Positions 33,811-42,271 are shown, numbered from the stretch's first letter. The stretch is DNA of 64,000 nucleotides from Labedella endophytica (GCF_003990045.1 NZ_RZGZ01000004.1:186001-250000); one strand, 5' to 3'. The notes: a model not told the origin generated them from the sequence alone. Made by a program: numbers and translations.

Positions 33811-35418
33811 TCAGCGCGTCGAGCGGCCGGCGAGACCGAGTCCGACGAGCCCCACGACCGTGACGAGGAGGGAGAGAGTGGAGGCCGCGTTGTACGCGCC
33901 GGCCTGCTGCAGGTTGAAGATCGCGACCCCGAGGGTCTGCGATCCGGGCGAGAGCAGGAGCACCGAGAGCGTCAGCTCCCGCACGGCGGTGAGCGCCACG
34001 AGCACGGCGCCCGAGAGCGCGGCCGGCAGCGCGAGCCGCCACGAGATGTCGAAGAGCGCGCGCAACCGCGTCGCCCCCGAGATGCGCGCCGCCTCCTCCG
34101 CGACGAGCGGGATGGAGCGCAGCGGTGCGGCGACGGACTGCACGACGAGCGCGAGGAACGACGTCACGTAGGCGCACAGGATCAGCCACGGTGTGTTGAA
34201 GAGGCCGATGTGCGGCGCGATCACGAGCCATGCCACCGCGATGACGAGGCCGGGGATCGCCTGCGGGAAGAGCGCCACGGCGGAGAGCGCGGCGTTGTCG
34301 CGTGCTCGTGTCCGTGTGGTGACGGTGCCGATCGCGAGACCGACGATCCCGCAGATGAGGCCAGCGAGCACCGCGAGCATGAGGGAGTTCGCCGCGCCCT
34401 CGGTGACGATCGGGGAGGACAGCACGCGCGAGAAGTTGTCGAGCGAGACGTTCTCCGCGGTCAACGGCACCCCGGGCGCCGGCAGCAGCGACTGGCTCAC
34501 GAGGGCGAGCAGCGGCAGCACCGTGAGCGCCGACACGACCAGCCAGGTGAGGGTGCCGACGAGGGGCCGAGCGCGACCGAGGCGCAGTCGCGCGGGCGGC
34601 GTCGTCGAGGCGTCGAGCTCCCACCGTCGCCGCCCGAGAACGGTGTCGGCGACGAGGCCGAGGATCGCCAGAACGAGGAGCACGACCCCCACGGTCGCCA
34701 CGACGGAGAGCGGATCGTCGACCGTTCCCGACTGGATGTAGCGGTAGACGAGCGTCGAGAGCGTCACGTACTGCTCGGGGGTGCCGACGATCGACGGGAT
34801 ACCGAAGTCGGCGAGGTTGCCGACGCTCACGAGCACGAACGACGAGAGCATCGCGGGCCGGAGGAGTGGCAGGGTCACCGTGGCGAGCGCGCCCGTGGCG
34901 GAGGCTCCGGAGATCCGGGCGGCCTGCTCGAGGTCCGTGGGGATGCGGCGGAGCGCCGCCGTCACGATCAGCATGGCGATCGGATAGCTGTGCACGATGA
35001 GCAGGAAGATCACACCGTCCCCGCCGTAGATCGACCAGAGCGGCGAACCGAACGCGTCGCTCCAGGCGCGGTTGACCGGACTCACCGGACCGGCGACACC
35101 GATCCAGGCGATCGCGCCCACGAACGGCGGGACGAGCAGCGGGCTGAGCGCGATGAGGCGCAGCGCCCGCCGCCCGCGGAGGTCGGTGCGCTCGAGCAGC
35201 AGCGCGAACGCGGTGCCGAGCAGCACGGCACCGAGGCCCGACGCGAGCGCGGAGACGATGCTGTTGATACCCGCCTCGAGCACGTCGCCCTCGAGGAGCA
35301 GCCCGAAGCGGTTGTCGCCCGCCGCGAGCACGACGATCGCGACGAGCGGTACGAGCACGAGCGCGGCGATGATGAGCCACAGCACGAGCCGCACCGCGTC
35401 GGCGCCGTCCCGTCGCAT
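33811..35418 (-). CDS. ABC transporter permease, fused two-domain (FbpB/PhnU-V type)
   Basis: 535 residues with about twelve membrane segments in two homologous halves, each with an EAA-type loop (EQAARISGASATGALATVTLP and EEAARISGATRLRALFDISW). A single polypeptide therefore forms the whole channel, as in Fe3+ and some phosphonate importers. The ATG at 35416-35418 is chosen; a longer frame would read across the 28-bp palindrome and into the binding-protein gene. It lies 55 bases downstream of the binding protein. Confidence 0.9.
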   Translation of the reverse strand: MRRDGADAVRLVLWLIIAALVLVPLVAIVVLAAGDNRFGLLLEGDVLEAGINSIVSALASGLGAVLLGTAFALLLERTDLRGRRALRLIALSPLLVPPFVGAIAWIGVAGPVSPVNRAWSDAFGSPLWSIYGGDGVIFLLIVHSYPIAMLIVTAALRRIPTDLEQAARISGASATGALATVTLPLLRPAMLSSFVLVSVGNLADFGIPSIVGTPEQYVTLSTLVYRYIQSGTVDDPLSVVATVGVVLLVLAILGLVADTVLGRRRWELDASTTPPARLRLGRARPLVGTLTWLVVSALTVLPLLALVSQSLLPAPGVPLTAENVSLDNFSRVLSSPIVTEGAANSLMLAVLAGLICGIVGLAIGTVTTRTRARDNAALSAVALFPQAIPGLVIAVAWLVIAPHIGLFNTPWLILCAYVTSFLALVVQSVAAPLRSIPLVAEEAARISGATRLRALFDISWRLALPAALSGAVLVALTAVRELTLSVLLLSPGSQTLGVAIFNLQQAGAYNAASTLSLLVTVVGLVGLGLAGRSTR

Positions 35419-35434
35419 GCGCGGCGCGCGGGAG

Positions 35435-35462
35435 TGGGCCCGGTCCGATCGGACCGGGCCCA
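35435..35462. terminator. Perfect 28-bp palindrome between binding protein and permease
   Basis: TGGGCCCGGTCCGA is followed at once by its exact reverse complement. It starts 11 bases after the binding-protein stop (minus strand) and lies in the 55-base gap before the permease. As an RNA hairpin it would stabilise or partly terminate the binding-protein message, a usual way to make more binding protein than permease. Confidence 0.65.
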
Positions 35463-35473
35463 CGGGGAGCGTC

Positions 35474-36490
35474 TTAGTTGAAGAGCTCATTGAACTTCGC
35501 GACAGCCTCGTCCTGGGTGGAGCGGATGGTCTCGAGGTCGGGGGACAGCATCTCGATGTCGTCGAGCTCGGGAGCACCCTCGGGCGAGCCGACGTCGTTG
35601 CGTACGGGCAGGTAGGACTGCTCCACCGCGAGGGTCTGTCCCTCGGAGCTCACGAGGAAGTCGACGAACGCCTCGGCGGCGTCCGGCACGTCCGTTGCGG
35701 AGAAGATGCCGACGGGCTGCGACACGTACGGCACGCCCTCGCTCGGGTAGGCCACCTCGACGGGGGAGCCGGCCGCGGCGAGTTCGCGGACAAGGTAGTC
35801 GACGACGATGCCGACGGGTTGCGTGCCGCTCGCGACGGCCTGCGACACCGGTCCGTTGCTCTCGGCGATGACCGGGTTGTTGGCGGCGAGGTCCGTCATC
35901 CACGACTCACCGAGCGCGGGCTCGTCGAGCCACACGGCGGCGTTGTACGCGGCGGCACCGGAGACGTCCGGGTTGGGCATGACGATCTGGTCCGCGTACT
36001 GCGCGTCCGTCAGGTCGGCCCACGAGGTGGGCGGGGTGTCCACGAGGCCGGTGTTGTAGGCGATGACGGTGGGGATGATGCGGGTGCCGGTGTAGAAGCC
36101 CTCGGGATCGACGACGTCGGGGTTGAGCGCGTCGACGTCGGCCGGGCTGTACTCGAGGAGGAGGTCCTCGGCGGCGTAGTCCTCGAAGGTTCCGGAGTCC
36201 GCGGCGAGCAGCACGTCGGCCTGCACGTCTCCGCTCGCGCGCTCGGACTCGATGCGGGCGGTGAGGTCACCGGTGCCGGCGCGGAAGACCTCCACCGTCA
36301 CCTCCGGGTGCGACTCGTTGAAGAGCTCGACCATCGCGTCGATCTTCTCCTGCGGCTCCGACGTGTAGACGGTGAGCGTGGAGGCCTCGGCCGAGCTCTC
36401 GGTCTCGGGCGCGGCGCTCGTGCAGCCGGCGAGGAGCAGGGCGCTGAGGGCGAGCGCCGGGATGGCGGTGTACGTGGCGGTGCGGGACAT
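35474..36490 (-). CDS. Extracellular binding lipoprotein (Fe3+/aminoethylphosphonate family)
   Basis: 338 residues. Signal peptide and lipobox (LLLAGC) are followed by a two-lobe binding protein with family features TLTVYTSEPQEKIDAMVELF, RIIPTVIAYNTGLV and YPSEGVPYVSQPVGIF. The adjacent Tyr-Tyr pair that binds iron in FbpA-type proteins is not present anywhere, which argues against Fe3+. It is third in a six-gene operon, between two phosphoesterase genes upstream and the membrane parts downstream. A phosphonate or phosphoester ligand is inferred. Confidence 0.9.
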   Translation of the reverse strand: MSRTATYTAIPALALSALLLAGCTSAAPETESSAEASTLTVYTSEPQEKIDAMVELFNESHPEVTVEVFRAGTGDLTARIESERASGDVQADVLLAADSGTFEDYAAEDLLLEYSPADVDALNPDVVDPEGFYTGTRIIPTVIAYNTGLVDTPPTSWADLTDAQYADQIVMPNPDVSGAAAYNAAVWLDEPALGESWMTDLAANNPVIAESNGPVSQAVASGTQPVGIVVDYLVRELAAAGSPVEVAYPSEGVPYVSQPVGIFSATDVPDAAEAFVDFLVSSEGQTLAVEQSYLPVRNDVGSPEGAPELDDIEMLSPDLETIRSTQDEAVAKFNELFN

Positions 36491-36522
36491 GGGTTCCTTC
36501 TGTTCTGGGGGGGAGGGTGAGG

Positions 36523-37344
36523 CTAGGAGGAGAGAATCGTGGAGGAGCGCGCCCGGGCGCGTGCGGACGGCGCGGTGAAGAGCGGTTCCGGCGTGGACAT
36601 GCTCACGGAGGTCGTGCTGACGCCGCCGTCCGTGAGGTGCACGAGCGAGAACATCGCCGAGTCGTGGCCGCTCACGGCGTCGGGTCCCGCGTTCATCACC
36701 TGGTGGTAGGCGAGCGACGGGCCGACGGACACCTGCAGGCCGTCGACGACCGCCGCCATGGGGTGGTGAAAGTGGCCGGCGAGAACGATGCGGGTGTCGC
36801 TCCCGGCGAGGGCCGCGGTGAGCTCCCGCGGGTTGCGCAGCCCCGACTTCGCGAGCGTGGGCAGGGGAGAGCCGAGGGGTGCGTGGTGGAGAGCGACCAC
36901 GGTGCCCTGCCCGTATGGCCGGCTGACGGTGTCGCGCAGCCAGTCGAGCTGCTCGGCGTCGATCGATCCGGCGCTCGAGTCGAGCAGCACGATGCGCAGG
37001 GGACCGAGCTCGACCACGCGGTAGTGGCTCTCAGCGTGACCCGAGAGCACGCGAGCGGCGTCGCGGTCGTCGTGGTTGCCGAGCACCGTCAGCACCGGAG
37101 CGTTCACCGCGTCTTCGAGCCGGTGCAGGGCGCGTTCGAGATCGCGGTAGACGGAGGTGTGCCCGCGCTGGGCGAGGTCGCCCGTGACGATCACGGCCTC
37201 CGGCGTGATGCCGGCGGAGCGCGCGTAGGAGCCCACGAGTTCGAGACGGCCGATGCCGTCGATCGTGTCGTAGAGGAGCCCGTCGTCCGTGGCGTGGACG
37301 TCGCTCACGTGCAGGATCGTGAGGCGCCCGTTGTCGATGCTCAT
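36523..37344 (-). CDS. Metallophosphoesterase (CpdA/GpdQ-like)
   Basis: 273 residues of the binuclear-metal phosphoesterase family. Metal ligands are all visible: HVSDVHA (D-x-H), VTGDLAQRG (GD), LGNHDDRD (GNHD), ALHHAPLG (H) and AGHFHHP (GHxH). This branch includes cyclic-nucleotide and glycerophosphodiester phosphodiesterases. It has no signal peptide, so it acts in the cytoplasm. Its ATG overlaps the preceding phosphatase stop (ATGA) and it is 32 bases upstream of the binding protein. A role in opening an imported phosphodiester is inferred. The Ser/Arg-rich tail of about 20 residues is probably disordered. Confidence 0.92.
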   Translation of the reverse strand: MSIDNGRLTILHVSDVHATDDGLLYDTIDGIGRLELVGSYARSAGITPEAVIVTGDLAQRGHTSVYRDLERALHRLEDAVNAPVLTVLGNHDDRDAARVLSGHAESHYRVVELGPLRIVLLDSSAGSIDAEQLDWLRDTVSRPYGQGTVVALHHAPLGSPLPTLAKSGLRNPRELTAALAGSDTRIVLAGHFHHPMAAVVDGLQVSVGPSLAYHQVMNAGPDAVSGHDSAMFSLVHLTDGGVSTTSVSMSTPEPLFTAPSARARARSSTILSS

Positions 37345-38027
37345 GCGAGGGCCGCCACTCTGTCTGCGAGGACGCGGAACTGCCCGTCGGTGAGTCCGTG
37401 TTCGGAGAGGAAGCGCCGGGGTCCCCCGAGCTCGTCGAGCACGGCGAGGGCGTGTTCGAGCGCCTCGCGCGGGCTGTCGAGGTGCAGGCGGAGGGCGTCG
37501 GCGCGTTGGGCGTCGTCGAGCGTGAGCTCCGCGAGCAGCGCCGTGACGGCCTCCATGCGGGCGGGCGCCACACTCGGGCCGGACGCGGCGTAATCGGAGA
37601 GCACCATGTCGCGGGGCGCTCCGCCGGCGAGGAGGGCGAGCGCCACGACGAGTCCGGTGCGGTCCTTCCCCGCGGTGCAGTGAACGAGGATCGCGCCCTC
37701 GGCGCCGGCGATGACGGCGACGGCCGCGGCGAGTTCCGCGCCGCGCGTACGCAGGAGCAGCTCGTAGACGCCCTCGAGTGTTCCCGTGAGGGGCACGCCG
37801 TCGGTGGCGCGGTATAGCGGGATGCTGCGCACCTCGAGGCCGTGCGCGACTTCGGGTCGCTCGCCGTCCTCACGCAGGTCGACCACGAGCGTGACGCCGA
37901 GGTCGCGGAGCGCGGCCTCGCCGTCGGTGCTCAACCGGTCGAGGCTGCCCGAGCGCACGAGCCACGGTGAGCGGAGCGCGCCGAACGCCCGTGCATTGAA
38001 CGTCCCGTCCACCTGGAGTGCGCGCAT
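37341..38027 (-). CDS. Tyrosine/lipid phosphatase (PtpB-like P-loop)
   Basis: 228 residues. The P-loop VHCTAGKDRTG has catalytic Cys117 and Arg123 and the AGKD version seen in Mycobacterium tuberculosis PtpB and related atypical phosphatases, which also act on phosphoinositides. An aspartate loop lies near VVDLREDGERPE. The ATG at 38025-38027 has GAGGA upstream and sits just after a 49-bp inverted repeat; a start at 38066 would place its codons inside that repeat. It is the first gene of the six-gene importer operon, so an inositol-phosphate-like or other small substrate is as likely as protein phosphotyrosine. Confidence 0.88.
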   Translation of the reverse strand: MRALQVDGTFNARAFGALRSPWLVRSGSLDRLSTDGEAALRDLGVTLVVDLREDGERPEVAHGLEVRSIPLYRATDGVPLTGTLEGVYELLLRTRGAELAAAVAVIAGAEGAILVHCTAGKDRTGLVVALALLAGGAPRDMVLSDYAASGPSVAPARMEAVTALLAELTLDDAQRADALRLHLDSPREALEHALAVLDELGGPRRFLSEHGLTDGQFRVLADRVAALA

Positions 38028-38037
38028 GAGTCCTCGT

Positions 38038-38086
38038 CTGATCCGGAACGGAGTTTCGTCTCGCATGAAACGCCGTTCCAGATCAG
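38038..38086. promoter_or_regulatory. 49-bp inverted repeat upstream of the phosphatase-importer operon
   Basis: Arms of 20 bp with two mismatches (38038-38057, starting CTGATCCGGAACGGAGTTTC, and 38067-38086) flank a 9-base centre. It begins 11 bases upstream of the first gene of the operon and lies between it and a divergent small gene at 38185. It may be an operator for a dimeric regulator, or an RNA hairpin in the leader. Confidence 0.7.
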
Positions 38087-38184
38087 CGTGCGGTCTCTCG
38101 GTGAACGGAGCGTTACATCGCGACGTACGCGACGAGAACGCTCGCGAGGGGATCGACCTGCTGGCAGTGTGGTTGGCTAGCGCC

Positions 38185-38391
38185 ATGGGAGCAGGAGACT
38201 ACAACGTGGCGTTCGTCGACCAGGTCAACAGGTTGATCTACGAGACCATCACCTCGGGAGTGCCCCGCGTCGGGGACCACATCGACCTGCCGCTCCAACA
38301 GATCGCCGGCGAGGTGGACCTGGTGACGTGGCAGATCAACGGCTCGGACGCATCCTCGCGCGCCTTCGTGCGCATCAAGCCTCACGCCTGA
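38185..38391 (+). CDS. Small hypothetical protein
   Basis: 68 residues beginning MGAGDYNVAFVDQVNRLIYE, soluble, with an amphipathic N-terminal helix followed by likely strands. Third codon positions are strongly G/C, as in neighbouring genes, supporting translation. No ribosome binding site is obvious. It is divergent from the phosphatase-importer operon, sharing the gap that holds the 49-bp repeat. No family is recognised. The 204 bases that follow hold no convincing gene. Confidence 0.55.
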   Translation: MGAGDYNVAFVDQVNRLIYETITSGVPRVGDHIDLPLQQIAGEVDLVTWQINGSDASSRAFVRIKPHA

Positions 38392-38595
38392 GCGCGCCTC
38401 CCGCGTCGAGCGACAGCGACACACCGGCGATCTTCCCCCGAACAATCGATTCTGACCAGCAGGACGCTCGCCGCGTGGGAGCAGCCCAAAACGCTCGACA
38501 ACTGCTGTCCACAGAATGGTCGGGAATCAAGATCCCGGAAGAGCTGCGCTGACAACCCGCACCGATCGTCGGGCGGGCGTCCTCGCTCTCGGGGC

Positions 38596-39435
38596 TCAGG
38601 CCTCGTCGGCCAGAGCGTCCGCGACCACTCCGCGCAGGGCCGCGACGGTGCTGTCGGAGGCCTCGTCGCGCGCGAGTTCGGTGATCAGCTGGTGCAGCAC
38701 CACGAGATGACTCAACCGGCTGAGGAACGGATCCACGCCGTGGGCGCGGTTCGACGGTCCCGTCGCGATCACCACGTCCGCGGCCCGCGCGATCGGGGAG
38801 CGGGCGAAGCTCGTGATGAGCACGACCGTCGCGCCCCGATCGGCCGCCGCGCGCGCCGCCGCGAGCGTGCTGCTGTTCGCTCCCGAATAGCTGAGCGCGA
38901 GGCACACGTCGCCGGGGGACATCGAGTGCACCGCGAACTGCTGCGCCAGCACGTCGACGGGCGCCTCCACCGACCGGCCGAGCGCGCTCAACCGCATGGC
39001 CGTGTCCTGCAGGGGTGGGGACGAGAATCCGTTCCCCACGAGCACGATGCGCCGAGCCGCCGCGAGTCCGCGGACCGCGTCCATCACCGCCGACGGCTCC
39101 ACGCTCGCGCTCCCGAGCTGGAGGGCGTCGATCGCCTCCGCGAAGACGCCGTCACCTCGTGCGCTACGGGCGCCGGGCGCGCCGGGCACCGCACGGGCGA
39201 TCTCGAGGCGGAGGTGCTGGAACCCGCGGAAGCCCAGGTTCTGGCACGCCCGGACGACGGTGGCGGGCGAGGTCTCCGCGGCGGCCGCGAGCTCGAGGGT
39301 GGACCAGTCGACGACGTCGGCCGGTCGACTGATGACCACCTCGGCGACGCGGCGCTCACTCGGTCCGAGCAGAGGGACGGAGGCCCGCAGCCGGGCCATG
39401 ACGGCCCGTTCGGCGTGGACGTCGTCGTGGATCAT
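38596..39435 (-). CDS. MurR/RpiR family transcriptional regulator
   Basis: 279 residues. The N-terminal HTH_6 domain (SERRVAEVVISRPADVVDWSTLELAAAAETSPATVVRACQ, residues ~20-75) is followed by a SIS domain (~125-255, with RIVLVGNGFSSPPLQDTAMRL and DVCLALSYSGANSSTLAAARAA), which binds phosphosugars. GAGGGGG precedes the ATG. It is upstream of and on the same strand as the phosphatase-importer operon, separated by the small gene at 38185. A phosphosugar sensor here fits control of that operon, but the distance leaves this uncertain. Confidence 0.9.
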   Translation of the reverse strand: MIHDDVHAERAVMARLRASVPLLGPSERRVAEVVISRPADVVDWSTLELAAAAETSPATVVRACQNLGFRGFQHLRLEIARAVPGAPGARSARGDGVFAEAIDALQLGSASVEPSAVMDAVRGLAAARRIVLVGNGFSSPPLQDTAMRLSALGRSVEAPVDVLAQQFAVHSMSPGDVCLALSYSGANSSTLAAARAAADRGATVVLITSFARSPIARAADVVIATGPSNRAHGVDPFLSRLSHLVVLHQLITELARDEASDSTVAALRGVVADALADEA

Positions 39436-39529
39436 GTGCCCCCTCGTGGTTGAGCGGCAGTGTAATGGAGCCGATTGAACCGTCGGTTCTCCCACGCGTG
39501 TCGGCCCTCGCCCTCGCTACTCTGTGGCC

Positions 39530-39784
39530 ATGACAGCCGATCGTGTCCTCGCCCCCGAACCGCGCCCCGACGGCTCCAAGCCGAAGGGACCCGCCTCGTA
39601 CTTCGCGAGCATCGAGAAGACCTACGGGAAGCCGATCCAGGAGTGGCTCGACCTCGTGTCCACACGCCTCGACGAGGGCGGCACCCACATGGAGGCGGTC
39701 GCCTGGCTGAAGACCGAGCACGCGCTGGGTCACGGCCACGCCAATGCGCTCGTCGCCTATGTGAAGGCGAAGCGCGCGGGCTGA
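39530..39784 (+). CDS. DUF4287 domain protein
   Basis: 84 residues. The segment GPASYFASIEKTYGKPIQEWLDLV followed by THMEAVAWLKTEHALGHGHANALVAYV is the complete DUF4287 helical domain, found alone in many actinobacteria and sometimes fused to DUF5655. Function is unknown. An upstream GTG at 39524 is possible, but the ATG is closer to the family start. It is divergent from the RpiR regulator. Confidence 0.85.
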   Translation: MTADRVLAPEPRPDGSKPKGPASYFASIEKTYGKPIQEWLDLVSTRLDEGGTHMEAVAWLKTEHALGHGHANALVAYVKAKRAG

Positions 39785-39827
39785 CCCGCCGTTCGCGGTG
39801 CACGACCCGCCGCCCAGGGGGGCCGGT

Positions 39828-40493
39828 TCAGGCCGCGAGGTTGAACGTCTCCGCGAACCGGTCGAGCAGCGTCCGCGGCCCCTCGAGCAGCTCGACGGCA
39901 CCCGTCGCGATCGCCCGGTCGGCTCGCAGCTCGCCCGAGAGGAGCCGGTGCAGTCCGGCGCCCGCGGCGAAGGACAGGTCGACGGTCCCGCTCTCCCGGG
40001 TCACGTCCAGCTCGGACCCGCGCACCCGGATGAGCAACTCGGTGGGTCCCGCGCCCGCCTCGGACGCGGAGACGAGCCGCGCCGCGTACGCGGTGGGCGG
40101 CAGCGCAGCGGCGACCTGGGGCCGGAACGCGGTGCGGAGGTCCATCGTGAGCGAGTCCGGTGTGATGATCTGCTCGTCGCGCGGTTCGCCCATCGCCTTG
40201 AAGCCCCATGCGCCGAGCGCGAGCACGACGGGCTCGAGCTCGCGCCCGTAGTCCGTGAGCTCGTAGACGATCACACGCGACCGCGGCGCTCGCCGGATCA
40301 CGCCGGCCGCCTGCAGCTCCTTGAGTCGCGCCGCGAGCACGTTCGTGGGGATGCGGGGGAGCCCCGCCGCGAGTTCGCCGTAGCGACGCGGCCCCACGAG
40401 CAGGTCGCGGATGATGAGCAGCGCCCAGCGCTCGCCGACGAACTCGAGGGCCTGCGTGATGCCCCCGTACTGCCCGTAGTCGCGCGCTGCCAC
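39828..40493 (-). CDS. HxlR-type winged-helix regulator
   Basis: 221 residues, about twice the usual HxlR length. The N-terminal HxlR domain (GGITQALEFVGERWALLIIRDLLVGPRRYGELAAGLP, residues ~8-100) is followed by a C-terminal ~110-residue domain resembling sterol-carrier-type folds (LSFAAGAGLHRLLSGELRADRAIATGAVELLEGP). The GTG at 40491-40493 starts 8 bases after the stop of the glyoxalase gene; a start at 40547 would overlap that gene. The two are probably one operon, repressed through the inverted repeat near 40973. Confidence 0.85.
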   Translation of the reverse strand: MAARDYGQYGGITQALEFVGERWALLIIRDLLVGPRRYGELAAGLPRIPTNVLAARLKELQAAGVIRRAPRSRVIVYELTDYGRELEPVVLALGAWGFKAMGEPRDEQIITPDSLTMDLRTAFRPQVAAALPPTAYAARLVSASEAGAGPTELLIRVRGSELDVTRESGTVDLSFAAGAGLHRLLSGELRADRAIATGAVELLEGPRTLLDRFAETFNLAA

Positions 40494-40500
40494 GGGCGCC

Positions 40501-40935
40501 TCAGCCCTGCTCGGCCGCGAACGCCTCGGGACCGATCTCGACGGCACGCGGGTCCATCCAGCCGAACTCGACGATGTTGCCGTCGGGGTCCGTCAGCTGA
40601 CGCTGCATCATGAAGCCGTAGTCGGCGACCGGGTGGTTCTCGCTGCCACCCGCGGCGAGTCCCTTCTCGGCGACGGCGTCGACGGCCTCGCGGGAGTCGA
40701 GGAAGATCGCGGTGAGCGCGGAGACCGTCTCGGACGGATCCCCGATGGGGCGCTCCGTGAACGACTGGAAGAAGTCGCGCGTGAGGAGCATGAAGTAGTT
40801 CTGGCCCTCCTCCACCACCACGCACGCGGCGTTGTGGTCGCTGAAGACCGGGTTCACGGGGAATCCGACGGCCGTGTAGAACGCCTTCGCGCGTTCCAGG
40901 TCGGTCACCGGCAGGTTGACGAACATCTGGGCCAT
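40501..40935 (-). CDS. Glyoxalase/VOC family protein
   Basis: 144 residues with the paired beta-alpha-beta-beta-beta modules of the vicinal-oxygen-chelate fold. The first strand is MFVNLPVTDLERAKAFYTAVGF and the second module ends with RQLTDPDGNIVEFGWMDP, where DPDGN and Glu are typical metal-site features. It resembles the lactoylglutathione-lyase-like group that is often induced by reactive aldehydes or resistance substrates. The ATG at 40933-40935 has GGGAGA upstream. It is first in an operon with the HxlR regulator. Confidence 0.9.
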   Translation of the reverse strand: MAQMFVNLPVTDLERAKAFYTAVGFPVNPVFSDHNAACVVVEEGQNYFMLLTRDFFQSFTERPIGDPSETVSALTAIFLDSREAVDAVAEKGLAAGGSENHPVADYGFMMQRQLTDPDGNIVEFGWMDPRAVEIGPEAFAAEQG

Positions 40936-40972
40936 CGTGGTCTCCCATTCATGAGTGGAGCGGATGACCACA

Positions 40973-40991
40973 CACTTGCAAAAAACAAGTG
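40973..40991. promoter_or_regulatory. Inverted repeat upstream of the glyoxalase gene
   Basis: CACTTG and CAAGTG surround a CAAAAAA core in the gap between the glyoxalase start (40935) and the DUF2200 stop (40997). On the minus strand TTGACG lies just upstream and could be a -35 element. The position fits repression by the HxlR regulator. Confidence 0.5.
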
Positions 40992-40996
40992 ACTCG

Positions 40997-41350
40997 TCAA
41001 GACCCCCGCAGAATCGAGGTCATCTTCTTGCCGCGCGCCACCTCGTCGACGAGCAGGTCCATGTAGCGGATCTTCTGCATGAGCGGGTCCTCCACCTCCT
41101 GCACGCGGATGCCGCAGATCGTGCCCGTGATGAGGGACGCGTTCGGGTTCAGAGCTGGGGCGTCGTCGAAGAACTGCTCGAGGGTGACCTCGTCGTCGAG
41201 GGTGCGCTTGAGGCCTGCCTCGTCGTAACCCGTGAGCCACGAGATGACGTGGTCGATCTCGTCGGCCGTGTGGCCCTTCCGCTCCGCCTTCGCGATGTAG
41301 TGCGGATAGATGGCGGCGAACGGGGTGCCGAAGATGCGATGACCGGCCAC
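40997..41350 (-). CDS. DUF2200 family protein
   Basis: 117 residues beginning VAGHRIFGTPFAAIYPHYIAKAERKGHTADEIDHVISWLTGYDEAGL when split across its first helix pair, which is the DUF2200 signature; the usual family length is about 115. The GTG at 41348-41350 has a strong GGGAGGGAG site and matches the family start. The protein is soluble and of unknown function. Spacing to the glyoxalase gene leaves room for a separate promoter. Confidence 0.88.
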   Translation of the reverse strand: MAGHRIFGTPFAAIYPHYIAKAERKGHTADEIDHVISWLTGYDEAGLKRTLDDEVTLEQFFDDAPALNPNASLITGTICGIRVQEVEDPLMQKIRYMDLLVDEVARGKKMTSILRGS

Positions 41351-41597
41351 GATGCGTCTCCCTCCCGGGGCGGAGGCGGCGATGACGCGCGCTCCGACGC
41401 GCAACACGGTACTCGCATCGACGAGCCGAGGCCACCACGCGGAGGCATGCACCGAGCCCGCCGGCCTCCGCCTGCACGGATGCCGCACAGGGTCCAGCCC
41501 TTGTTCGGGGCGGCGAGCGCGACCTACGGTGGAGATACTTCCCCCGGACCTTGGGAAGCGCGCACCTGCGCGCGTCAATGCTCAAGGGGGTACCACT

Positions 41598-42050
41598 ATG
41601 CACGTCATCCACTACGGACTCGCACATCTACGGACGGCCGACGCCGTTGCGATCGCGCTCGTCGACTACGCGGAGGCGCTCTCGATCGGCGGTCGATTCG
41701 CCGTCGCCGAGATCCCGACCGCCTCGGAGAACGGGGCCGGGACCGCCCGGCTCCTCATCGGTCCGGGGATCCCGCTCGTGTCCACCGCGCTCGACCGGGT
41801 GTCGTCCATGGACGTCGTCTTCGACCGTGTTGCGGAGCCCGAGAACATCGGGTCCTCCTCCGGGACCGATGATGACCTCGACCCGTTCACTGTGCGCAGC
41901 GCAGCCCGCCGTCTCGCGGACGAGAGCGCCCGGATGCGCACGCCGGTCACCGCCCACGCGTTCGATTCGGAGATGCTCGACGACTTCTGGGAGCTGATGC
42001 ACGACGACCCCGACCTCTCCGGGTGGCGTGGAGCGGATCAGGTGAACTGA
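41598..42050 (+). CDS. Hypothetical protein
   Basis: 150 residues, soluble and acidic, beginning MHVIHYGLAHLRTADAVAIALVDYAEALS. AAGGGGG precedes the ATG, so translation is likely. Small residues and Val/Ile dominate the first 75 positions (alternating strands and helices); the last third is charged. I recognise no family. The following 221 bases (42051-42271) hold no gene I can support, only a long-range GGTTCGG/CCGAACC pairing. Confidence 0.7.
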   Translation: MHVIHYGLAHLRTADAVAIALVDYAEALSIGGRFAVAEIPTASENGAGTARLLIGPGIPLVSTALDRVSSMDVVFDRVAEPENIGSSSGTDDDLDPFTVRSAARRLADESARMRTPVTAHAFDSEMLDDFWELMHDDPDLSGWRGADQVN

Positions 42051-42271
42051 GCCCGAACGGGTCGCAGAATGAACCTGACGCGCACCGGGCTTGTCAAGGC
42101 CGAACGCGAGGATTCCTCGCCCTCGGTAGCGTGGGTTCGGTCAGGGAGTACGGGCCGTCTCCCTCGGCTTCTCTGCCGGACCCGAACCGGCGGCGGGGCG
42201 GTCCGCGAGCGAGACCCGAACTCACTCCGGACCGCCTCACACATGCTCGAACGGCATGCCGGCGTCCGCGA

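Noticed and set aside
35474-36490. Iron(III)-binding protein as the specific call
   Set aside because: The adjacent Tyr pair used for iron is missing and all neighbours are phosphoesterases, so only the broad family is stated.
38392-38595. Short plus-strand frame ending STEWSGIKIPEELR
   Set aside because: No start signal and low coding character; the composition differs from neighbouring genes and it overlaps the small gene out of frame.
42120-42190. tRNA-like folding stretch with GGTTCGG and CCGAACC
   Set aside because: The pairing is long-range only, with no cloverleaf, TTCRA loop or discriminator arrangement.
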